Positions 1 through 5,015 of a DNA stretch of 8,809 nt are shown here, piece by piece; the stretch's first letter is position 1; the number at the start of each line of letters is the position of its first letter. A program made the translations under genes and the position numbers. The notes beneath the pieces are model-generated. The model ran no database searches. It was not told where the DNA came from and saw only the letters and a list, made by a program, of their open reading frames with translations. Origin of the DNA: Candidatus Hydrogenedentota bacterium. Lineage in GTDB: Bacteria; Hydrogenedentota; Hydrogenedentia; Hydrogenedentales; SLHB01. The stretch is from assembly GCA_003557825.1 (NCBI GenBank), contig PWNM01000166.1, positions 1 to 8,809 of the forward strand, in the 5' to 3' direction.

Positions 1-1346
1 AAACGAGCAGAGCAGCTCATCAGCGGCGCCACGAGGATCGTAGTAAACCGGTCCCGTCGATTGCTAATGGTGCGCGTCGCCATGATACCGGGAATGGCGC
101 ATGCAAAGCTCGATAGCAGGGGAATGAACGAGTGACCGGACAATCCGCAACGACTCAGGAGTTTATCCATTAGATAAGCGGCCCGAGCCATATAGCCGCA
201 ATCCTCAAGCAAGGCGATAAAAAAGGCAAGGATCAATATCTGAGGCAGGAATACGAGCACGGCTCCCACGCCCGATATGATGCCGTCGGTAATCAGGCTA
301 TTCAATACGCCAGCCGGCAGCAAAGCGCCGAGTCGGTTGCCGGTTGTTGCAAATATGTCTTCGATGAACTCCATGAAGGGTTCGGCGAAGTTAAAGATAG
401 ATTGAAATACAAAAGCCATAGCCAGGACGAACACAATCACTCCATAGACTGGATGAGTAAGAAACCGGTCTAACTGGTCGGACGATGATTCAATCCGTTC
501 GGCTGGAGCCTGGATGCATTCGGCCAGGATGGAGCGTATCCATCGGTACCGGGTGCGGGATTCGAGGGCTGTCAGCGAACCCGCCTTTGCGATCCGAGCG
601 CGCCGTTCAACGAGCATGTCTCCCAAGTGGCCGTTTAAAACGGCCAGCAAACGTTTTTCCGCATACCCATCTCGATCGATCAACACCCGTAAAGCTTCAA
701 ACCGGTGGATGGGACGGCCTAGCTCATTTTGGTGTTCGTTGAGATAGTCCTGAAGCGCATTGACTTCGGCGATTAGCTCCGCCGGAAAATCCGGTCCGTG
801 CTCTCGTGAATGCACCTTATCCTGTGCACTTCGGGCCAACGCTTCCTTAAGCAGGGGAATTCCTACCCGTTTGTGAGCACATACAGGGATAACAGGGGCG
901 CCCATCATTTCGCTCAAATGTTCGGTATCAATACCGATTCGGCGTTTCTCGGCCAGGTCGGCCATATTCAGTGCGATAACCAGTGGAAGGTTAAGCTCCT
1001 GAAGCTGGGAAACCAGGTACAAGTTCCGCTCGAGATTGGTCGCATCCACCACGGCCAGGATTACGTCGATAGGCTTTTCGCTCTTTGCTTGGCCCAACAG
1101 AATATCGACCACGATCATCTCGTCCGGTGAGCGGGCCGCAAGGCTGTATGTACCAGGTAGGTCAATCAACTCCATGCGAAGGCCGGAGTGCTCGACGATG
1201 CCGACTTTGCGTTCGACGGTGACACCGGGGTAATTGCCGGTCGTCTGAGACATACCGGTTAGGCCGTTAAACAGGGTTGTCTTGCCCACATTAGGATTTC
1301 CAACAACGGCCACGTTTAAGGTTGGTTTATTGTGTTTATCTGCCAT
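1..1346 (-). CDS. feoB: Ferrous iron transporter FeoB (N-terminal 448 residues; 3' part beyond window edge)
   Basis: FeoB is the inner-membrane Fe2+ transporter with a cytosolic GTPase domain. The gene reads leftwards and is cut by the window edge, so 448 residues are visible. G-domain motifs: G1 GNPNVGKT (residues 16-23), NYPGVTVERK (39-48, switch/G2 region), G3 DLPGTYS (62-68), G4 NMAD (127-130). A helical guanine-dissociation-inhibitor-like stretch follows to about residue 290. The membrane part begins near residue 300, with hydrophobic segments at about 302-320 and 360-381 and the conserved core SFACAIPGIMATRTI (413-427) followed by PLMSCSAR at the edge. The core differs from the E. coli form (GCNVP). 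The ATG at 1346 is the only sensible start: an in-frame TGA lies two codons upstream, although no strong Shine-Dalgarno is visible. It is 76 nt downstream of feoA in the same direction, so co-transcription is likely. The family call is very secure. Confidence 0.97.
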   Translation of the reverse strand, partial: MADKHNKPTLNVAVVGNPNVGKTTLFNGLTGMSQTTGNYPGVTVERKVGIVEHSGLRMELIDLPGTYSLAARSPDEMIVVDILLGQAKSEKPIDVILAVVDATNLERNLYLVSQLQELNLPLVIALNMADLAEKRRIGIDTEHLSEMMGAPVIPVCAHKRVGIPLLKEALARSAQDKVHSREHGPDFPAELIAEVNALQDYLNEHQNELGRPIHRFEALRVLIDRDGYAEKRLLAVLNGHLGDMLVERRARIAKAGSLTALESRTRYRWIRSILAECIQAPAERIESSSDQLDRFLTHPVYGVIVFVLAMAFVFQSIFNFAEPFMEFIEDIFATTGNRLGALLPAGVLNSLITDGIISGVGAVLVFLPQILILAFFIALLEDCGYMARAAYLMDKLLSRCGLSGHSFIPLLSSFACAIPGIMATRTISNRRDRFTTILVAPLMSCSAR

Positions 1347-1422
1347 AACTCAGACTACGCAATACTCCCACCTGGTTTTACGATATCTAGATCAAATTCC
1401 TGATGCTTGTTGGAAGGTGTGT

Positions 1423-1767
1423 CTAACTACCCGCTACGCCTGGGGCGCTTAGCATTTCCTCTGTTGAGGTCTGCATCGGCATGTTGGGTTGTACGGTCAC
1501 CAGAGAGGCCTCCTGGCCACGGAGACAGTATTTCGAGTTGCCCAACTCGACAATCATCGGGGAACCGCGTCGAATTATTCGGACTCGTGTCCCCGGTACC
1601 ATGCCCACCTCACGCAGTCTTACGGCAATTGCACTATCACCATGGACATCGACTACCCATGCTTCGGCGCCTTGAACGCATTCCGGTAACCCGATGCAAT
1701 CAGCTTTTTGTTGTTCGTCGTTGATGCCGTTTGTTTTCATGGGGTTATTGCCTACCGCCTTTTTCAT
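1423..1767 (-). CDS. feoA: FeoA family SH3-like protein
   Basis: This is a small cytoplasmic partner of FeoB, 114 residues, longer than the typical 75-85. The FeoA SH3-like fold covers about residues 33-93: WVVDVHGDSAIAVRLREVGM (37-56), VPGTRVRIIRR (57-67), MIVELGNSKYCLRGQEASLV (71-90). The LREVGMVPGT and L/YCLRGQEA segments are the family hallmarks. The extra length is an N-terminal extension with Cys24 and Cys30 and a low-complexity C-terminal tail of about 20 residues. The ATG at 1767 has GGAG six bases upstream; the internal Met10 has no good ribosome binding site. It lies between the DtxR-type regulator (51 nt upstream) and feoB (76 nt downstream), all on the minus strand, the usual feoA-feoB order. 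FeoA is known to support FeoB-dependent Fe2+ uptake; its exact mechanism is not settled. Confidence 0.93.
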   Translation of the reverse strand: MKKAVGNNPMKTNGINDEQQKADCIGLPECVQGAEAWVVDVHGDSAIAVRLREVGMVPGTRVRIIRRGSPMIVELGNSKYCLRGQEASLVTVQPNMPMQTSTEEMLSAPGVAGS

Positions 1768-1818
1768 GTGAAGCTCCGCCGCGCAACATATCCGGGATTC
1801 TTAACTCGGCCCGAATAC

Positions 1819-2400
1819 TTAATTTTCCATTGCCCGTTTCTTAGTACCATGGACATCGCAAGTATCAATTGTAAGCATACATTCCTCCTGTGAATCGCAA
1901 AGAGGGCAATAATCTACCGATTCACATCCCGGAACGAAGCAGCTCATGGCTTTCTGAATTTCCTTGGATCGCTTATCGTCACTTAGTATGTACCGCATGA
2001 GCCAAACCAGTCGTCTTCCGGTTTCGAGGCTCATAAGATGCTCCATTTTACAGGCATCTGCTAGCGCGAGTTCCTTGGAAACCCCAAGGACTTCCTCGAA
2101 AAACTGCGATAGAATGCGAAAGTTGTGCTCGACAAGCTTTGCCATACGGCGCCCATCGTCCGTTAATAGGAGGAAACGGTTTCGGTCTTCGGTCACCCAA
2201 TCGCGTTTTTTTAGTTGTGCTATGGCCATAGAGGCCGCGCCCCGTGAAATTTCGAGCATTTCTGCCACATCCGTCACGCGGGCATATCCGTATTCATCTC
2301 GAAGCACATCTATTGCCATCAGGTAGTGTGCGGCCGAGTGAGTGATGTCATTTTTCTCGAATTCGCGCCAGAACGATCCGTCGTTTATCTGTCGTGTCAT
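1819..2400 (-). CDS. DtxR/MntR-type metal-dependent transcriptional regulator with cysteine-rich C-terminus
   Basis: A 193-residue DNA-binding regulator, probably an Fe2+-activated repressor of the operon it heads. A winged helix-turn-helix spans about residues 20-80 (HYLMAIDVL, then VTDVAEMLEISRGAASMAI at 42-60 and LKKRDWV at 63-69). The dimerisation/metal region contains DACKMEHLMS (115-124): Cys117, Glu120 and His121 align with the Cys-x-x-Glu-His metal ligands of DtxR (Cys102, Glu105, His106). MntR has Glu at the Cys position, so Cys favours iron-type sensing. There is no C-terminal SH3 domain; instead the tail has six cysteines (154, 159, 165, 168, 174, 181), unusual for the family and a possible Fe-S or zinc site. 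The ATG at 2400 has AAGGAA seven bases upstream. It is first in a run with feoA and feoB and has a consensus promoter just upstream. The DtxR superfamily call is secure; iron specificity is inferred. Confidence 0.88.
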   Translation of the reverse strand: MTRQINDGSFWREFEKNDITHSAAHYLMAIDVLRDEYGYARVTDVAEMLEISRGAASMAIAQLKKRDWVTEDRNRFLLLTDDGRRMAKLVEHNFRILSQFFEEVLGVSKELALADACKMEHLMSLETGRRLVWLMRYILSDDKRSKEIQKAMSCFVPGCESVDYCPLCDSQEECMLTIDTCDVHGTKKRAMEN

Positions 2401-2415
2401 GGTCAGTTCCTTTGT

Positions 2416-2443
2416 TCAGCATAATAAACGAACGCAATGCTGA
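2416..2443. promoter_or_regulatory. Candidate operator: 7-bp inverted repeat overlapping the -10 box and start site
   Basis: TCAGCAT (2416-2422) and ATGCTGA (2437-2443) are perfect inverted arms separated by 14 bases, 21 bp centre to centre, about two helical turns, as suits a dimeric winged-helix protein. The right arm touches the -10 box and the element covers the expected transcription start, so a bound protein would block initiation. The obvious candidate is the DtxR-type protein encoded next to it. It does not match the Corynebacterium DtxR box as I remember it, so the binding assignment is inference. Confidence 0.5.
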
Positions 2444-2471
2444 TTATACGTGCGTTGCTCGCTGTTGTCAA
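2443..2471 (-). promoter_or_regulatory. Consensus sigma-70 promoter of the regulator-feoA-feoB operon
   Basis: Read on the minus strand, TTGACA (2466-2471) is followed by exactly 17 bases and then TATAAT (2443-2448), a full match to both consensus hexamers with ideal spacing. The start of transcription would be near 2436, giving a leader of about 35 nt before the regulator ATG at 2400. Such a strong unaided promoter fits control by repression. No separate promoter was recognised before feoA or feoB. Confidence 0.85.
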
Positions 2472-2494
2472 GGCCGTTTATGCCGGCGTGTTTT

Positions 2495-4687
2495 TCAAGT
2501 GTATCGGCGCAAAACCGATTCCCGGAAAACCTCGTGCGGTCGGGCATAGCTTTCCACAATGCAGGTGGCGCTTTGTCCCCCTTCGATAGCTTCACGTAGG
2601 CTCGGACCGCCTGACAGGGTGTCAAAGAATCGAGTCAATTCGACCTGGTCTCCATGACATTCCCGCATGGAGATGAGCAGCGCCACCGCAACTCGGAACG
2701 GTCGAAAGGCATTTGCATCGGTAATGTGAATGTAAATACCTTTGCAAAGCGTATCCTGGTAGCGAGGGGAACTTGCCCGGCCGGGAAGGCTTCGCGGGGT
2801 GTATTCGACTGCGGTGAGTTGGCAACCTTCCCGGTCTTCCGGACGAACCATTTCAATAACAGATTCGGTATCTAGCCAAGGGGCGCCGATTAGGTGAAAC
2901 GGAGTTTCCGTTCCACGCCCTTCGTTTAGGTTGGTTCCTTCGAAAAGGCAGGTTCCGACATAGACTAGTGCGGTTTCTGCCGTTGGAATATTGGGGGATG
3001 GCGGCGTCCAAGGTAGATCACAGGCATCGAAAAGCTGATCCCGGTTCCAATTATCTATTGTGCTAACCGTAACATTGATGCGGCCTTCTGTGTACCCGAA
3101 CGTCGAGAAATGATGGGCCAATTCCCCCATGGTCAAGCCGTGTCGAACGGGAACCGCGGCCCAGCTTACCAAGGAATCCGTTCGCTCTGCGATGGGTCCT
3201 TCGATGATATTCCCTCCAATCGGATTGGGGCGATCAAGGATTATGACGGGTACCTCGGCTAGTTCGCAGGCCCGAAGGCAGTTTCGCATGGTCGCGGGAT
3301 AGGTATAATAGCGCGAACCAATGTCCTTGAGGTCCACCACAAAATAATCTACTTCCGCGAGTTCGGATGCGGAAGGTTCGGTGCGCTCGCCATACAGACT
3401 GATAACGGGTACATCGCCGTTCTGGGTGGCTACATGCTCGCCGGCCTCGGCTTGACCCTGAATACCGTGTTCGGGGCTGTACAAATAACGAAGCGAAATG
3501 TCGGGGGCCAAGGCAAAGACATCGAGGATGTGCCGGTTCAGGGAATCGACAGCAGCATGGTGGGTCAGCAGGGCCACCCGGTTGCCTCGTAAGGGCCGAA
3601 AATCCTCATACATGAGCCGATCGAGGCCCGTATGCACCGAGGTTCGATCGGGATAGAAGCATTCCTCTACGGCTTTATGAAATGCCAGCCGGAAGGCAGG
3701 AGTGTTCCGACCTTGACGGGATGGGTGGCACGTGTTGCCCAAGAGAATGGCGAAGAGTCCGTTGAAACGGTCCATCCATACCGAGGTTCCCGTCCAGCCT
3801 GCATGACCAAAAGCCCGCCGTGAAGGCAGATATCCGCTGAATCCCGAAGACCATGGATCAAGCTGCCAGCCAAGTCCTTGCCATGGATAAAACGGTACCT
3901 GCCCCATGGCTGTCATGGCGTCGAGAGTATCAGGTTGAAGTAGCTTCCCGCTCAATATCCCCCTGCAGTAGCGGGCCATGTCCTCTGCTATTGAAAAAAG
4001 TCCCGCATGGCCCGCCACACCGCCAAGAGCGGATGCGTTTTCGTCGTGCACTTCACCGCGGATCAACCGATTGCGCCAACCGCACTGCTCCGTTGCGGCG
4101 CATCGGTCAGCCCGTTCTGCCGGCGGGCTAAACATGGTATCGTTCATCTCCAGGGGATCAAATATACGCTGTTTACAGAATCGGTCCAGTCGTTCTTCTG
4201 CAACCAATTCGACTATGCGCCCCAAAATGATAAAGCCCATGTCGGAATACCGCCGCCGGCTACCCGGAGTCCAGTCAATTCCGCGCTCGGCATAGCGGGC
4301 GATCATCTCCGTCGCGCTGTTGGTATCCCGGTAGTCTGCTGTCCAGCCCACGAGTCCCGATGTATGGGTCAGGAGGTGGCGGATCGTAAACCGGTCAAAT
4401 CCGGATGCAGGTATGTAATGGCTCACAGGGTCATCCAGATGAAGCATCTCGTCTTCCATTAAAAGAAGAATGGAAGTCGTGGTGGCCATGCATTTCGTCA
4501 CCGATGCCAGGTCGTAGATTGTGTCCAGGGTGGTTATCTCGCGTTGTGGCGTAATCTGCCGAAACCCGTATGCTCCATGAAAGTAAGTCTCATTCAGATC
4601 ACCCACATAGGCCACGGCCCCGGGGTTTTGAGTCGATTCCACCGCTTCCTGTAATGCTTCTCGTAGTTTTGATGCGTAATTGGTCAT
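2495..4687 (-). CDS. Bifunctional beta-lactamase-family serine hydrolase fused to DUF1343/NamZ (GH171) exo-beta-N-acetylmuramidase
   Basis: A 730-residue two-domain enzyme. Residues 1 to about 345 are a class-C beta-lactamase/penicillin-binding-like hydrolase: SVTK (62-65, nucleophile Ser62 and Lys65), Tyr147-Ser-Asp replacing the usual Tyr-x-Asn, and HAG (295-297) at the KTG-like position. Residues about 355-730 are DUF1343, the NamZ family, whose members release MurNAc from non-reducing ends of peptidoglycan fragments: SPEHGIQG (404-411), VVDLKDIGSRYYTYPATM (450-467), DRPNPIGG (485-492), PSPNIPT (563-569), EGTNLNEGRGTETPF (583-597). Together they suggest peptide- or amide-bond cleavage plus MurNAc removal in cell-wall recycling. 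The ATG at 4687 is preferred because AGGGA lies about seven bases upstream; a TTG 29 codons earlier (4774) is open but lacks a ribosome binding site. Neither start gives a signal peptide, whereas many NamZ proteins are exported. It ends 94 bp before the regulator. Domain calls are secure; the combined substrate is inferred. Confidence 0.92.
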   Translation of the reverse strand: MTNYASKLREALQEAVESTQNPGAVAYVGDLNETYFHGAYGFRQITPQREITTLDTIYDLASVTKCMATTTSILLLMEDEMLHLDDPVSHYIPASGFDRFTIRHLLTHTSGLVGWTADYRDTNSATEMIARYAERGIDWTPGSRRRYSDMGFIILGRIVELVAEERLDRFCKQRIFDPLEMNDTMFSPPAERADRCAATEQCGWRNRLIRGEVHDENASALGGVAGHAGLFSIAEDMARYCRGILSGKLLQPDTLDAMTAMGQVPFYPWQGLGWQLDPWSSGFSGYLPSRRAFGHAGWTGTSVWMDRFNGLFAILLGNTCHPSRQGRNTPAFRLAFHKAVEECFYPDRTSVHTGLDRLMYEDFRPLRGNRVALLTHHAAVDSLNRHILDVFALAPDISLRYLYSPEHGIQGQAEAGEHVATQNGDVPVISLYGERTEPSASELAEVDYFVVDLKDIGSRYYTYPATMRNCLRACELAEVPVIILDRPNPIGGNIIEGPIAERTDSLVSWAAVPVRHGLTMGELAHHFSTFGYTEGRINVTVSTIDNWNRDQLFDACDLPWTPPSPNIPTAETALVYVGTCLFEGTNLNEGRGTETPFHLIGAPWLDTESVIEMVRPEDREGCQLTAVEYTPRSLPGRASSPRYQDTLCKGIYIHITDANAFRPFRVAVALLISMRECHGDQVELTRFFDTLSGGPSLREAIEGGQSATCIVESYARPHEVFRESVLRRYT

Positions 4688-4735
4688 GGTTTTTCCCTGT
4701 AATTGCCGATAGACTCTGGCGGTTGGCCTATCGGG

Positions 4736-4765
4736 TTGGATTTTTATCTCGGTATATGGTATACA
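4736..4765 (+). promoter_or_regulatory. Weak candidate promoter for the ilvB leader transcript
   Basis: TTGGAT (4736-4741), an 18-base spacer and TATACA (4760-4765) are the best sigma-70-like pair I can find upstream of the leader peptide on the plus strand; the hexamers match only 3/6 and 4/6. Transcription would start near 4772, about 34 nt before the leader ATG. The same AT-rich patch (GGTATATGGTATACATAG) must also hold the divergent promoter for the serine hydrolase/NamZ gene, but no convincing hexamer pair was seen on that strand. Confidence 0.3.
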
Positions 4766-4805
4766 TAGGAGCAACTAGCGTAACGAATTGAGTCAGGAAA
4801 TGGAA

Positions 4806-4892
4806 ATGAACGCTTTAGGCGCGATGACAACCCTCGTAGCGGTAACCGTACCGGTAGTAGTACGGGTACTCGTACGTTGCTTCGCGCCGTAA
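4806..4892 (+). CDS. ilvB leader peptide (28 codons, Val/Leu-rich, attenuation)
   Basis: A short open frame upstream of ilvB, equivalent in role to E. coli ivbL. Translated from the ATG at 4806 it has 28 residues with the core LVAVTVPVVVRVLVR (residues 10-24): eight valines, three leucines overall, no isoleucine. All eight Val codons are GTA, whereas ilvB itself mostly uses GTG, GTT and GTC. AGGA (4795-4798) lies seven bases upstream; an in-frame ATG at 4800 is too close to that site. The TAA (4890-4892) sits inside the antiterminator segment, so a ribosome reaching the stop masks that segment, while one stalled on the Val codons (4836-4874) leaves it free. The order of elements is leader peptide, then terminator, then ilvB. 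E. coli IvbL also has a Val-rich run with an Arg in it and ends in -AP, as here. The peptide itself probably has no function beyond regulation. Confidence 0.88.
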   Translation: MNALGAMTTLVAVTVPVVVRVLVRCFAP

Positions 4893-4956
4893 AGGGGTCA
4901 TTTCTCAGAGAACATGTTTCAAGCCCCTGTCGGCGCGACGCCGGCGGGGGCTTTTT
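4814..4956 (+). promoter_or_regulatory. Transcription attenuator of ilvBN with mutually exclusive RNA helices
   Basis: Four segments can be paired by hand. Segment 1 (4814-4831) pairs with segment 2: TTTA 4814-4817 with 4890-4893, GGCGCGA 4818-4824 with TCGCGCC 4882-4888, CAAC 4828-4831 with GTTG 4876-4879. Segment 2 pairs alternatively with segment 3: TCGCGCCG 4882-4889 with CGGCGCGA 4931-4938, and AGGGG 4893-4897 with CCCCT 4924-4928. Segments 3 and 4 form the terminator. The motif GGCGCGA thus occurs in both segments 1 and 3 and competes for the single TCGCGCC. A ribosome stalled at GTA codons blocks segment 1 and favours 2:3 (readthrough); one that reaches the TAA covers segment 2 and allows 3:4 (termination). 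This is the classic logic of amino-acid biosynthetic leaders; the pairing is seen, the regulation is inferred. Confidence 0.85.
4921..4956 (+). terminator. Intrinsic terminator (attenuator, segment 3:4) before ilvB
   Basis: AAGCCCCTGTCGGCG (4921-4935) pairs with CGCCGGCGGGGGCTT (4939-4953): 15 pairs including two G-U, closed by a three-base CGA loop and followed by a run of five T (4952-4956). It is strongly GC-rich with a U tract on the plus strand only. It stands 60 bp before the ilvB start and after the leader stop codon, so it would end most transcripts unless the antiterminator forms. Confidence 0.9.
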
Positions 4957-5015
4957 GCGTCCAACCGTTCCGCTCCCGCCTGCCAATCTCCGACACAACC
5001 CAATGGAGAACGACC

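Noticed and set aside
1347..1422. Search for a promoter or RNA element between feoA and feoB
   Set aside because: No convincing -35/-10 pair, stem-loop or small frame was seen; the gap is short and probably just untranslated spacer.
2472..2494. Possible terminator after the NamZ fusion gene (GCCG...CGGC on the minus strand)
   Set aside because: The stem is only four pairs, there is no T run, and it abuts the -35 box of the next promoter; too weak to call.
4007..4462. Plus-strand open frame of 151 codons opposite the serine hydrolase domain
   Set aside because: It lies entirely antisense to the conserved hydrolase domain, with composition typical of a shadow frame.
4914..5015. N-terminal extension of IlvB from the ATG at 4914
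   Set aside because: It would start ahead of, and translate through, the terminator stem; the extra residues are unlike any IlvB N-terminus, and the ATG at 5016 has a good GGAGAA site and the family's normal start.
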